Source: Pirellulaceae bacterium
Lineage (GTDB): Bacteria; Planctomycetota; Planctomycetia; Pirellulales; Pirellulaceae
Assembly (NCBI GenBank): GCA_016784735.1
Contig: JADHUC010000019.1
Span: 1-56,224, forward strand
Direction of reading: 5' to 3'
Length of the DNA: 56,224 bases
The notes under the pieces are model-generated. The model was not told the origin of the DNA. It saw nothing but the letters and a program-made list of their open reading frames with translations, and did no database searches. Position 1 is the stretch's first letter. Each line of letters opens with the position of its first letter. This document shows positions 8,746-18,066 of the stretch, piece by piece. Made by a program: the position numbers and the translations under genes.

Positions 8746-11726
8746 TCAGAATGAAAAGCCGACGCATGGAAAGGGCTCACAGCAAAGTATCCGTCATGTG
8801 CCGAGAACTATCGCTTCTATTCTTACTTTTTCCAGTGTTGTATTCGCCCGCCCCCTTGACGGCCATGGATCTGGCCCGTGACGAGCAGGCAACGGCGACG
8901 GTTGTGGTGCCGGACAACGCGCTCTCGGTTGTGACGTTTGCCGCCGATGAGTTGGTGTACCACGTTGAGCGCGCCACCGGTGCAAGACTTCCGATTGCCA
9001 AGGAGAGTGAGAGGCCGAAGAACGGCAATCTGGTGTTCATCGGTGGCTGCCGGGCCACTGCGGAGGCTGGGATCAACACTGCGGGATTGCCACCGAACGG
9101 ATTCATCCTGCGACTCGCATCAGACCGATTCTTCCTGGTCGGCGACGACAGTGATGGCCCGGCCGCTTGGATCTTGCACAACAACCGCACGCGGGTCGGA
9201 ACGCTGTTTGCTGTGTACGAGTTCCTGGAAAAGCACCTCCAGTGTCGCTGGCTGTGGCCGGGGGAGTTAGGAGAAGTGGTTCCGAGCCGTACGGACATCG
9301 TCGTCGATGCGTGGGACCAGACCGGGGCGCCGGCGTTTATCCATACTCGCTGGCGCGACGGCGGATTGGCGGTGGCTGGAACCGATGGCTGGTCATCGCC
9401 CAGAGCACGGAGCCACTTTTTGTCCGAGCAGGGTAAATGGTTGCGGCGGAATCGGTTCGCTATGGGCGTGAACATGGACATGGCGCACGCGTTCACCGAG
9501 TGGTGGGATCGGCACAAGGACGATCATCCGGAGTATTTCAACCTGTTGCCGGACGGCACGCGGCGTTCGGACCCGAACTACCACGGAGGCGCGTCGCGGC
9601 TGATCTCCATGTGCGTGTCCGAGCCCGGCTTCCACAAGGCTATCGTGGAAAACTGGCAGCACGGCCGAAGTCCCGCGCGACCCCACATCGATGTGAGCGA
9701 GAATGACACTCCCGGCAGATGCATATGCCCGAACTGCCTGGCTTGGGACGTGCCCGATCCGAAACTCGCAACGCCGTGGGCCGAACGATTGAATCGTGCG
9801 AAGAAGGCGTTCGAAGCGGGCGACGGCGATTGGGTCAAGTCGCTGGGGAGCCTGTCTGACCGTTACGCCCGGTACTACCTGGCGGTCCAGAAGGAAGCCG
9901 AGCAGATCGACCCCACGGCCGTCGTCATGGGCTACGCGTATGCCAACTACGTCGATCCGCCGCGTGAAGTGAAGCTGAATGAACGAGTGGTCATCGGCGT
10001 CGTGCCGCCAATGTATTTTCCCTGGATAGACGCGATCCGGCAATCCAACCGCGAGCGTTGGGATGGCTGGCGGGCAACGGGCGCGCGGATGTTCCTGCGC
10101 CCCAATTGGATGCTGGACGGGCACAACCTGCCGATGTTCGTGGCGCGGAAGCTGGGCGAGGACTTTCGCTATCTTGCCCACCGCGGCATGATCGGCACGG
10201 ACTTCGATTCGCTGACCGGACAGTATTCGACGCAGGGTCCGAACCTGTACATGTTGGCCCGACTGCACGCTCGACCGAAGATGACCGTCGAAAACGTGCT
10301 GGATGAATACTACTCTGCGTTCGGGAAAGCAGAGGCCGAAGTCCGGGCGTATTTCGCCCATTGGGAACAGGTCTGCGACGCCGTCACCGAGAAGCCGGAG
10401 GGTATGCACTGGTCCTATTTCTATCGGCAGGCGCACGAGATCTTCACTCCAGCGGCGATGGCGCGGGGGCAGAAGCTGTTAGATAGAGCTGTGTCCGCCG
10501 CGCGAGGCGATCGCACAGCAGAAGGACGCGTCGCGTTCCTGCAGGACGGGCTGCGAAACGCCGAATTAACCCTTGCCGCCCAGGCTGCCCATGCCAGATA
10601 TCGCGAGGCAGGTGGCATTCGGGAGTTGCGCGCGGCAATCGAAGAACTCGACGACTTCCGCCGCTCCGTCGAGTCCGACCTGATCTCGAACATGGGATAT
10701 CTGGCCTGGGCAGAGACGAGGACCTGGGACCGCAAGCTCTTACGGAACATGAGGGTGCCCGGCCAACCGTTGCCAGACCCGTGGCAATTCAAATGGGATC
10801 CCAGGAACCGGGGAAGCGAAGAGAACTGGTTTGCCGAAAGCGCCGATACGTCAGAATGGCTTGACATTTCGACAGACGAGCCGTGGGAAGTGCAGCCGGT
10901 CGGAAAGCTGTGGCGCCAAGAACACGGCGAAGACTACGATGGCTTTGCCTGGTATCGGACAACCTTCCAGGTCAAACGAGAGGCCGGCGACCCGCAGTTG
11001 AGGCTCGTCTTCGGCGCCGTGGACGAAGTCTGCGTCGTATGGGTCAACGGGCGGAAACTGCTCGACCGACCGTACCCGTACAAAGGTGACACCGACTCGT
11101 GGAAAAAGGCATTCGAACTGGATATCACCGATGCCGTCCGTTACGACCGGCCAAACACACTGGCCGTTCGCGTGGAAGACAGTGCCGGCGAAGGCGGAAT
11201 ATCGCGTGGCGTGCGACTGGTCAAAGTGCCACCGATGAACGAGGAGCATAGCGTCGTCCAGGACGGCGGCTTCGAGCGCCAGCCGGCCGCATGGCGCAAG
11301 AGCGTGATGTGCGGCGAGTTCGCTTTCGAACTGGATAACGAAAACGCACACAGCGGCGCAGTCTCAGCCAAACTGCAGTGCACCAAAGTCGGTTCGGCCG
11401 ACGACGAGCGCAAACTCAGGACCAGAGCCTGGGGACGCTGGTACCAGACCGGCGTGCCCGTAGACAAAGGCAAAACCTATCGGTTGCGGCTTTGGGCAAA
11501 GACCAGCAACGACTTCGCGGGCACAATCGCAATCTGGGTGACAGGCGATGCCAAACAGGGAACGGTCGCAACAAACCTGGTCAACACGGAAGGACTCTGG
11601 CACCCCGTAACCGCCGTCGGCATTACACCGAGCAGCGACACCGTCGGCATCTATCTAAACGTCAGAGACGGCACCGGCACAGCGTGGTTCGACGACGTGG
11701 AGTTGGTGGAATCGCGCGTACAGTAG
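8742..11726 (+). CDS. Secreted DUF4838 (alpha-glucuronidase-like) multidomain protein
   Basis: 994 residues from the ATG that overlaps the previous stop. A signal peptide lies in the first ~45 residues (hydrophobic LSLLFLLFPVLY). Next comes an alpha/beta N-terminal domain like that of GH67/GH20-type enzymes (AADELVYHVERATGARLPI ... VYEFLEKHLQCRWLWPGE). Then follows a DUF4838 barrel region with an ENDTPGRCICPNCLAWD cysteine cluster. The last ~300 residues hold a galactose-binding-like sandwich (WYRTTFQVKRE, VDEVCVVWVNGRKL) and a further carbohydrate-binding-like domain. It probably acts on acidic or complex glycans together with the coupled sialidase-like gene. Several later ATGs up to about 8796 are possible starts. 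Confidence 0.85.
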   Translation: MIRMKSRRMERAHSKVSVMCRELSLLFLLFPVLYSPAPLTAMDLARDEQATATVVVPDNALSVVTFAADELVYHVERATGARLPIAKESERPKNGNLVFIGGCRATAEAGINTAGLPPNGFILRLASDRFFLVGDDSDGPAAWILHNNRTRVGTLFAVYEFLEKHLQCRWLWPGELGEVVPSRTDIVVDAWDQTGAPAFIHTRWRDGGLAVAGTDGWSSPRARSHFLSEQGKWLRRNRFAMGVNMDMAHAFTEWWDRHKDDHPEYFNLLPDGTRRSDPNYHGGASRLISMCVSEPGFHKAIVENWQHGRSPARPHIDVSENDTPGRCICPNCLAWDVPDPKLATPWAERLNRAKKAFEAGDGDWVKSLGSLSDRYARYYLAVQKEAEQIDPTAVVMGYAYANYVDPPREVKLNERVVIGVVPPMYFPWIDAIRQSNRERWDGWRATGARMFLRPNWMLDGHNLPMFVARKLGEDFRYLAHRGMIGTDFDSLTGQYSTQGPNLYMLARLHARPKMTVENVLDEYYSAFGKAEAEVRAYFAHWEQVCDAVTEKPEGMHWSYFYRQAHEIFTPAAMARGQKLLDRAVSAARGDRTAEGRVAFLQDGLRNAELTLAAQAAHARYREAGGIRELRAAIEELDDFRRSVESDLISNMGYLAWAETRTWDRKLLRNMRVPGQPLPDPWQFKWDPRNRGSEENWFAESADTSEWLDISTDEPWEVQPVGKLWRQEHGEDYDGFAWYRTTFQVKREAGDPQLRLVFGAVDEVCVVWVNGRKLLDRPYPYKGDTDSWKKAFELDITDAVRYDRPNTLAVRVEDSAGEGGISRGVRLVKVPPMNEEHSVVQDGGFERQPAAWRKSVMCGEFAFELDNENAHSGAVSAKLQCTKVGSADDERKLRTRAWGRWYQTGVPVDKGKTYRLRLWAKTSNDFAGTIAIWVTGDAKQGTVATNLVNTEGLWHPVTAVGITPSSDTVGIYLNVRDGTGTAWFDDVELVESRVQ

Positions 11727-11755
11727 CTCCCGATTTCGCAGCGTCGGTTAGCAGG

Positions 11756-13201
11756 CTACTTGACGTAACCCGTCTTCAACCGATCGTAGCCCCAACTGGG
11801 CTCTTCCGGCGGGTAGATGCGCGGCACCGTGCGTGCGGTCTGCAAATAGCCTGAGACTCGTTTGACGACGTCCGGATGTTCGGCGGCTACGTTGTTCTGT
11901 TCGCCGATATCATTCTCCAGATCATACAGCTCCAGAGGCAACTTGGGCTTCTGGCGAATGGCTTTCCATTTCCCAATCCGGACAGCCTGCGACCAGGGCG
12001 GTGTGCCGCCGCGATTTCCGGTTGTTTTTTCCCAATACATGAAGCGATCTGACGTGTCTTGGGGCTGGCCCAGAAGTCTAGGGAGTACCGAAATCCCGTC
12101 GATTCCTTCGGGCGGTTCTTGGCCGGCCAGTTCAGCCAGCGTGGGCATCATGTCCCAAAACGCCCACACAGAATCGTCGGTCGCGCCGGCCGCGACCTTG
12201 CCCGGCCAGCGCACGACCATGGGCACTCGGATTCCGCCTTCGTAGAACGTGCCTTTGCCGCCGCGCAATGGGCCGTTGCCTTTGAAGAAATCCTCTTCGC
12301 CGGGCCGGGCCAGCCGGTAGCCACCGTTATCGCTGGTGAAGAAGACGATGGTGTCTTCGTCGATATCCAATTCGCGTAACAGAGCCATGATGCGACCGAC
12401 GTCCCGATCCATGCGCGTGATCATGGCAGCCAACGTGGCTCGCGGAGCGGGCTGCGACGCGTAGTGGTTTCGGCCATCAACATACGCGAACGGCTCCGGG
12501 AATTTGCCTTCATACTCCCTGAACGAGTCCTCGGGCACCAGCAACTCGAAGTGAGGAATCGTGAATGGCACGTACAGGAAGAATGGGCCGTCCTTGTGAC
12601 GCCGCACGAAGTCCAGAGCGTGTTCGGCAATGGCGTCGTGCGAGTACTTCTGGCGTTTCTCTCCTTCGTTTTCGGGAAGCATGTACTTCGTGTCGTTCTT
12701 CCACAGAAAATACGGGTAGAAGAAATGCGCGTGGACCTGATGCAGATATCCAAAGAACTCGTCAAATCCTTGTTTGTTCGGAGCGCCATCGGTGTCCGCG
12801 TCGCCCAGTCCCCATTTGCCGAAGATACCGGTGGCATAGCCGGCCTTTTTCAGCACTTCGGCAACGGTCACATCTGCTGGCAGCAGTGGCGAGCCACCTC
12901 CGTTGACGCGGACCGACGTATGGCCCGTATGGCTACCGGTCATCAGCACGCTGCGCGACGGGGCACACACGCAATGTCCGGCATACACCTGAGTGAAACG
13001 CGTCCCCTCGGCGGCCAGTTGATCGACGTGCGGCGTACGGATCTTGTCCTGGCCATAGCATCCGAGATGTCCGTAGCCTAAGTCATCGGCCATAATGAAA
13101 ACGATGTTGGGATGCTGGCGAGTTCGTTCCGCGACGGCGAACGACGGAGCGACGCTCGTCGCGGTCAACAGGATTACAGTGGCGAGGAATGTCTTGTTCA
13201 T
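11756..13201 (-). CDS. Arylsulfatase (formylglycine-dependent sulfatase)
   Basis: 481 residues with a signal peptide (residues 1-24). It has the sulfatase metal motif NIVFIMADDLGYG (Asp39, Asp40) and the activation motif C-A-P-S-R at 79-83, in which Cys79 is converted to formylglycine by a maturase. Later conserved segments include GYATGIFGKWGLG, FFTSDNGG and GGIRVPMVVRWPGK. It removes sulfate esters from sulfated glycans in the periplasm or outside the cell. Such genes are typically abundant in planctomycetes. The start is uncertain between 13201 and 13216; neither has a clear ribosome site, and 13201 gives the most compact signal peptide. It faces the downstream PHP-type gene divergently. 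Confidence 0.93.
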   Translation of the reverse strand: MNKTFLATVILLTATSVAPSFAVAERTRQHPNIVFIMADDLGYGHLGCYGQDKIRTPHVDQLAAEGTRFTQVYAGHCVCAPSRSVLMTGSHTGHTSVRVNGGGSPLLPADVTVAEVLKKAGYATGIFGKWGLGDADTDGAPNKQGFDEFFGYLHQVHAHFFYPYFLWKNDTKYMLPENEGEKRQKYSHDAIAEHALDFVRRHKDGPFFLYVPFTIPHFELLVPEDSFREYEGKFPEPFAYVDGRNHYASQPAPRATLAAMITRMDRDVGRIMALLRELDIDEDTIVFFTSDNGGYRLARPGEEDFFKGNGPLRGGKGTFYEGGIRVPMVVRWPGKVAAGATDDSVWAFWDMMPTLAELAGQEPPEGIDGISVLPRLLGQPQDTSDRFMYWEKTTGNRGGTPPWSQAVRIGKWKAIRQKPKLPLELYDLENDIGEQNNVAAEHPDVVKRVSGYLQTARTVPRIYPPEEPSWGYDRLKTGYVK

Positions 13202-13330
13202 TGGCAGATGACTCATGACAATAATCTCATCGTAGGCGGTGTCGAAACGGCACATGCAATCGCGAATAGACTACAATTGTCTCCGTATCATGAACCCAAG
13301 CAAGCCGACTCAGGAAAGTAGGAGGGCGAC

Positions 13331-14857
13331 ATGCGTTTTGCAGCAATGATCCTGGTATTGATTCTCGCCATCAGCATGAGCCGTTTCGCGACAGCAGACA
13401 ACGCCAATGTGCAAATCACGGTTGTGGATCAATCTGGCGCTCCGTTGCCATGCCGGATCCATCTTCACGACAAGGACGGAAAGCCGCAACGGGCCGGCGA
13501 TCTTCCCTTTTTCCGCGATCATTTCGTCTGCCCGGGCGAAGTTCGAATGCAGTTGCCGGTTGGCGACTATCGAGTCGAGATTGAACGAGGTCCCGAATAC
13601 GAGCAATACGCGGACAGCTTCACCGTTGCCGAGTCCGCGGTCAAGGAGTTGTCCGTTTGCCTGAAGCGGATCGCGAACCTGGCTGCCGAGGGATGGTACT
13701 CAGGCGATTTGCACGTGCATCGCGCGATCGAGGATATACCGCTGTTGATGCGGGCCGAGGATCTTAACGTCGCACCAGTGATCACTTGGTGGAACAATCG
13801 AAACGTATGGTCCGCGCGCGAGAGACCGAAGAATCCGTTAACTCAGATCGACGGCAACCGTTACTACCACGTGATGGCCGGCGAGGACGAGCGCGAAGGC
13901 GGTGCGTTGATGTACTTCAACCGCAAACAGCACTTGCCAATTACCGGATCCACGCGCGAGTATCCTTCGCCCATGACATTCGTGAACCAGGCGCACGAAG
14001 AAGGCGACGTCTGGATCGACATTGAAAAGCCCTTCTGGTGGGACGTTCCCGTTTGGCTGGCGAGCGGACAGTTCGACTCGGTCGGCCTGGCGAACAACCA
14101 CATGTGCCGCAGTCGCATGTACGAAAGCGAGGCGTGGGGAAGACCGCGCAACGAGGATCGTTTACCTGCCCCGCGTGGCAACGGCTTCTGGACTCAGGAG
14201 ATCTACTACCATATCCTCAACTGCGGACTGCGTGTCCCGCCGTCGGCCGGAAGCGCCTCGGGTGTGTTGCCTAATCCACTGGGCTACAATCGTGTGTACG
14301 TCTACTGTGGCGACGATTTCAACTACGACACTTGGTGGCAGGGGCTGAAGGCCGGCCGCTCGTTCGTGACCAACGGGCCGCTATTGCTGGCCAAGGCCAA
14401 CGGTCAATTGCCGGGACACGTGTTTGCCTCGACAGACGAGCAGCCAGTCGAAATCGACATGGAAGTATCGTTGATCAGCCGCGACCCGATTGCGGCAATT
14501 GAAATCATCAGGAACGGCAAAATCGAGCGCACGGTGCCAATTGCCGGGAAGTCGCAGGCGATCAATCTCGGCAAGATAACCTTTGGCCAAAGCGGCTGGT
14601 TCCTGGTCCGCGCGATTACGGACCTGGAACACACATTCCGATTTGCTTCAACTGCACCGTATTACGTCGAAGTGGGCTCCGACAAACGATTTTTAAGCCG
14701 AAGTTCCGCCAATTTCTTTCTTGATTGGGCCGTCGAGCGGATCGCTCGGGTCCCGCTGAAACTAAACGACTCGGAAAAGCTGGAAGACGTCCTTGCCCAC
14801 CATCAACGGGCCAAGAAGTTCTGGCAACAAGTGGCGGCTGAGGCAAATGCGGACTAA
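13331..14857 (+). CDS. Secreted CehA/McbA-type metallohydrolase (PHP-like)
   Basis: A 508-residue exported protein with a signal peptide in the first ~22 residues (ILVLILAISMSRFATA). An N-terminal beta-sandwich of carboxypeptidase-regulatory type (VQITVVDQSGAPLPCRIHLHD) comes first. A PHP-type metal-binding segment follows, with the first motif D-L-H-V-H at residues 126-130 and a later EGDVWIDIEKPF. The family includes carbaryl hydrolase relatives and phosphoesterase-like enzymes; the substrate here is unknown. A strong ribosome site (GTAGGAGGG) fixes the ATG. It is divergent from the sulfatase, with about 130 bases between the two starts. Confidence 0.8.
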   Translation: MRFAAMILVLILAISMSRFATADNANVQITVVDQSGAPLPCRIHLHDKDGKPQRAGDLPFFRDHFVCPGEVRMQLPVGDYRVEIERGPEYEQYADSFTVAESAVKELSVCLKRIANLAAEGWYSGDLHVHRAIEDIPLLMRAEDLNVAPVITWWNNRNVWSARERPKNPLTQIDGNRYYHVMAGEDEREGGALMYFNRKQHLPITGSTREYPSPMTFVNQAHEEGDVWIDIEKPFWWDVPVWLASGQFDSVGLANNHMCRSRMYESEAWGRPRNEDRLPAPRGNGFWTQEIYYHILNCGLRVPPSAGSASGVLPNPLGYNRVYVYCGDDFNYDTWWQGLKAGRSFVTNGPLLLAKANGQLPGHVFASTDEQPVEIDMEVSLISRDPIAAIEIIRNGKIERTVPIAGKSQAINLGKITFGQSGWFLVRAITDLEHTFRFASTAPYYVEVGSDKRFLSRSSANFFLDWAVERIARVPLKLNDSEKLEDVLAHHQRAKKFWQQVAAEANAD

Positions 14858-14887
14858 TCTCGGGACTGCCTTCGGCCGCAGCCAAAA

Positions 14888-14950
14888 CGTGGGATAGGCT
14901 TCCAGCCTGTCGTCCGCCGGGGCTTTGACAGGCTGGAAGCCTATCCCACG
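14888..14950. repeat. Perfect 24-bp inverted repeat (intergenic palindrome)
   Basis: Arms at 14888-14911 and 14927-14950 are exact reverse complements (CGTGGGATAGGCTTCCAGCC...) around a 15-base loop. It sits between two co-directional genes. Short perfect palindromes of this kind recur through the window and look like a dispersed REP/MITE-type element. A role as a transcript 3' end is possible, but there is no T-tract. Confidence 0.85.
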
Positions 14951-15050
14951 GGAATTCGCGCACTGTGCGCAAATTCTGACTGTTTGCAGTACAAAGACGG
15001 TGGATGGATCGACGAACCTCTGACGACTCAGATGACAGGGAGCTAAAACA

Positions 15051-16262
15051 ATGGCAACGTCATATCACGGCCGCCGAGGTTTGACCTTAGCGGCATTATT
15101 GGGTGCTTTCATGTTGGGTGACATGCAAACGGCGCGGGCGGAGCTAGAAATCGACGCCCAGTATCCCGGCGGCAACATCGTGGTCGAGCGAATCGAGGGC
15201 GATCAGGTGTACCTGCGTCCCGATCTGCGCGATACAAACGGCTGGTGGTTCTATTGGAATTTCCGCGTACGCGGCGCCGCCGGCCAAACGTTGACCTTTC
15301 AATTCACAGGCAACAATCCGATGGGGGTGCGCGGTCCGGCGGTCAGCACCGATGGCGGACGCTCGTGGTCTTGGCTGGGTGCCGAACGGGTGAAGGGGGC
15401 GTCGTTTGCCTATGAGTTTTCCGCCGACCAGGCCGAAGTCCGGTTCAGCTTTGCCATACCTTATCAAGAAGAGAACCTACGTCAGTTCCTGGCGTCTTAT
15501 CGAGACAATCCGCATCTTTCCGTCCAGGAGCTGTGCAAGAGCCGAAAAGGCCGCGGCGTGGAACGCATTCACGTCGGGCAACTCGCCGGAGAGCCCGATC
15601 ACCGAATCGTTTTGACAGCTCGCCATCACGCCTGCGAGTCCATGGCCAACTACGTGATCGAGGGTTTTCTTGACGCTGCATTGGATGATACGGACGAGGG
15701 TAAGTGGTTTCGTGAGAAGGTCGAAGTGCTCGTCGTTCCGTTTGTGGACAAGGATGGTGTCGAGGACGGCGATCAAGGCAAGAACCGCAAACCACACGAC
15801 CACAATCGCGATTACAGGGGCGACAGTATCTATCCGTCGGTGGACGCGATCCGTTCGTTCGTGCCGACCTGGTCAAAGGGCCGGCTGAGCATGGCCATGG
15901 ATATGCACTGCCCGTGGATTCGGGGATCGCATAACGAAGTGATCTACATGGTGGGCAACGCCGACCCGGCCATGTGGCAGCAGCAAGTCGCATTGGGGAA
16001 AATCCTGGAAGAGGTCCAGCAAGGCCCGCTCGTCTACCGGACCACCGACAATCTCCCGTTCGGCACGGCCTGGAATACTACGGGGAATTACGGCGATCTA
16101 ATGAGTTGCACGATGTGGGCTACGCAGATCGAAGGCATTCGCTTGGCCACCAGCTTCGAGATCCCTTACGCCAACGCCGCCGATCGCCCTGTGACTGCCG
16201 ACAGTGCGAGAGCTTTCGGCCGCGATCTGGCTCGCGCCGTGCGGCAGTATCTGACAGATTAA
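15051..16262 (+). CDS. M14-family zinc carboxypeptidase, secreted
   Basis: 403 residues with a signal peptide ending near MQTARA. An N-terminal beta-sandwich (residues ~35-140) precedes an M14 catalytic domain. The zinc site is readable: H-x-x-E at His193/Glu196 in RHHACES, a second zinc His286 in MDMHCPW, and the catalytic Glu370 in TSFEIPY. This is the layout of the cytosolic-carboxypeptidase-like M14 subgroup (N-domain plus peptidase), which can act on peptide side chains or cell-wall peptides. A GGGAG ribosome site precedes the ATG. Export suggests peptide scavenging or cell-wall work. Confidence 0.88.
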   Translation: MATSYHGRRGLTLAALLGAFMLGDMQTARAELEIDAQYPGGNIVVERIEGDQVYLRPDLRDTNGWWFYWNFRVRGAAGQTLTFQFTGNNPMGVRGPAVSTDGGRSWSWLGAERVKGASFAYEFSADQAEVRFSFAIPYQEENLRQFLASYRDNPHLSVQELCKSRKGRGVERIHVGQLAGEPDHRIVLTARHHACESMANYVIEGFLDAALDDTDEGKWFREKVEVLVVPFVDKDGVEDGDQGKNRKPHDHNRDYRGDSIYPSVDAIRSFVPTWSKGRLSMAMDMHCPWIRGSHNEVIYMVGNADPAMWQQQVALGKILEEVQQGPLVYRTTDNLPFGTAWNTTGNYGDLMSCTMWATQIEGIRLATSFEIPYANAADRPVTADSARAFGRDLARAVRQYLTD

Positions 16263-16279
16263 GGTTCGCTGTTGCTCCA

Positions 16280-16302
16280 CACGCTAAGGCGTGAACTCCA
16301 AC
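16280..16302. repeat. Half-copy of the 43145-43201 palindrome
   Basis: This 23-base stretch (CACGCTAAGGCGTGAACTCC...) matches the right arm of the inverted repeat at 43178-43201 with one difference. It lies just after the carboxypeptidase gene and lacks the partner arm. Confidence 0.7.
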
Positions 16303-16324
16303 GGCTGCCGTGTGCGCGTCTTCG

Positions 16325-16457
16325 TAGGGTGGGCCAAGTCTTCGCGGGCCCACCGAACTGGGCTCTCCATTCTGGCAGGCTCCGTCGTGGGACCGATGCG
16401 CGTCCGATCGTGTGGTGAGCGGTTTCCGGTGGGCCCGCGAAGACTTGGCCCACCCTA
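16325..16457. repeat. Perfect 31-bp inverted repeat with 71-base spacer
   Basis: Arms at 16325-16355 (TAGGGTGGGCCAAGTCTTCG...) and 16427-16457 are exact reverse complements. The element fills most of the gap between convergent genes and resembles a non-coding miniature inverted-repeat element. No open frame is supported inside it. Confidence 0.85.
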
Positions 16458-16486
16458 CCTGGATGCGGCTCGCGCCGCGTTGTACG

Positions 16487-18031
16487 TCATTCGGTGAACT
16501 GAAGCGAGTAAAGGTCGGCATCGCGTAGGACGAATCGCAGACGGACCGGTTGGCTGACTAGTTCAGCGAGATCGCTGCCGCTCTTCCACGTGACGGTGCG
16601 TTCCAATTCGTCGCCAAACACTTCTTGGCAGTCGGCAAGCGAGAAGCCGGGGATCGGCTGGCCGTCGGGTTTCTGAAGCTCGACACGGATGCTGCCGGCT
16701 GCGCTGGTGGAAAAATTCAGCGTCAGTTTCTTGCCGGTGAACGTGAGCGGTTTGGTGACCAAGTGGCCACCGGCAAACGGTGCCGAGACCGAGACGAAGC
16801 CATCCAGCCGCAGCGTGTAACGACGCACGGCGCTGCTGTTGCCGGTCCAGTAGCTTTCGCAGGCATACAGCGACAATTCGTTCGGCGCGCCGTCAATTGC
16901 CGAATGGGTTTCGACCACGTGCCACGCGATGTATTGGTGGCCGTAGTGCCACGTGCCTTCGCGTTCGATGCCCGGGCGCAAGAACGCTTCGTTCCAGCGC
17001 TGGAAGTGCACGCCATCGCGGCTACTCATCAGCAGGCCTTCGGTCAACGCCGTGCCGTAGCGTAGCCCAGCCTTGGCACGCAGCTCGCGGTGCTCCAGTT
17101 CCGGCAACGCGCGCATCGAATCGGACCAGCCGCGTTCGATGTACCGCGTCGGAAAGCCGATAAAGATGTGCGGAGCGCGGTAATACGCCTTGGTCTGGTT
17201 CGTATACAGATGTTCGGACGGAGAGTCTTCGTACGTCAAGTCGGCATGCGGTCCCCAGTTGAGGAAATCCTTCGAGGTCGCTGTGCGAATCGCTCGGTGG
17301 CCGGTCGGCCGCCAGACTTTCTCGGTCGTCACACCCGCAGTGAAGATCCGCCAGTACGCACGATACTCGCGCCGCACCGGGTCCCAGAAGGCAAGGTTCT
17401 GGGAATCAAATGCACCGTCGGTGATCACCGGCGCGTCGCTCATCGGGGACCAGTGAATCCCGTCGGGCGACTTGAACGCCAGCAGCCCGCGCGGGCCGCG
17501 CGAACGGATAATCGCCTTGTATTGTGCGTCGGCCGGGCAATCCGGATTGTCGTCTTTGAAGACGGCCGGATGGCCCGGGTCCGCGTTCACTCCGCCGATC
17601 TTGCCCGAGGCCATAGCGATGTTGTTTGCCTTCGAGCCGCGGAACTCGTGCAGCCCCAGTTCCGGCTTGCGCCAGTGGATGCCGTCGTCGCTTTCGGCGT
17701 AGCAGCAATACAACGGGTGCGCCCCCGAATTCAGCTTGCCGCCCGATACGTCCAGATGCCACGCCTTGTAGTACATTCGATACAAGTCGCCGTCGCGAAA
17801 CACCGAGTGATACCCGCTGCCGCTGCCTTCCCACGGGGCATCGTGCGTCAGCACGATTTCCTGAGGCGTCGGATGGTGCAGCACGCGTTTCGCGCCATCC
17901 AGACTTCCGACCAGATAGTCGTCTACGAATAGCTCGCGCCGCGAGCCAATTTCAATGGGATCGTCCGCACGGATGGCGGTGGTGATGGCGAGGACGAAAA
18001 CTGCGAAAACTGTGGTGAAACGAGTTGTCAT
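16487..18031 (-). CDS. Secreted five-bladed-propeller glycosidase-like protein (copy 2)
   Basis: 514 residues with a signal peptide (residues 1-23, ending in AIRA), followed by the planctomycete SRRELFVDDYLVG signature. Propeller-type repeats follow (DGDLYRMYY, SDDGIHWRKPELG, SPDGIHWSP, DSQNLAFWDP), then a C-terminal beta-sandwich (residues ~420-514). The fold resembles GH32/GH43-type five-bladed propellers, but I cannot place a catalytic triad, so activity is inferred. AGGAG lies 10 bases before the ATG. It follows a paralogue at 18067-19644 by 35 bases on the same strand and is very similar throughout, so the pair arose by tandem duplication and is probably co-transcribed. Confidence 0.85.
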   Translation of the reverse strand: MTTRFTTVFAVFVLAITTAIRADDPIEIGSRRELFVDDYLVGSLDGAKRVLHHPTPQEIVLTHDAPWEGSGSGYHSVFRDGDLYRMYYKAWHLDVSGGKLNSGAHPLYCCYAESDDGIHWRKPELGLHEFRGSKANNIAMASGKIGGVNADPGHPAVFKDDNPDCPADAQYKAIIRSRGPRGLLAFKSPDGIHWSPMSDAPVITDGAFDSQNLAFWDPVRREYRAYWRIFTAGVTTEKVWRPTGHRAIRTATSKDFLNWGPHADLTYEDSPSEHLYTNQTKAYYRAPHIFIGFPTRYIERGWSDSMRALPELEHRELRAKAGLRYGTALTEGLLMSSRDGVHFQRWNEAFLRPGIEREGTWHYGHQYIAWHVVETHSAIDGAPNELSLYACESYWTGNSSAVRRYTLRLDGFVSVSAPFAGGHLVTKPLTFTGKKLTLNFSTSAAGSIRVELQKPDGQPIPGFSLADCQEVFGDELERTVTWKSGSDLAELVSQPVRLRFVLRDADLYSLQFTE

Positions 18032-18066
18032 TATGTTTGGCTCCTTTACAGTCTCCGTCGTGAAGA

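Noticed and set aside
9393..10436. 347-codon antisense frame within the DUF4838 gene
   Set aside because: No domain or ribosome site; the forward gene is fully supported.
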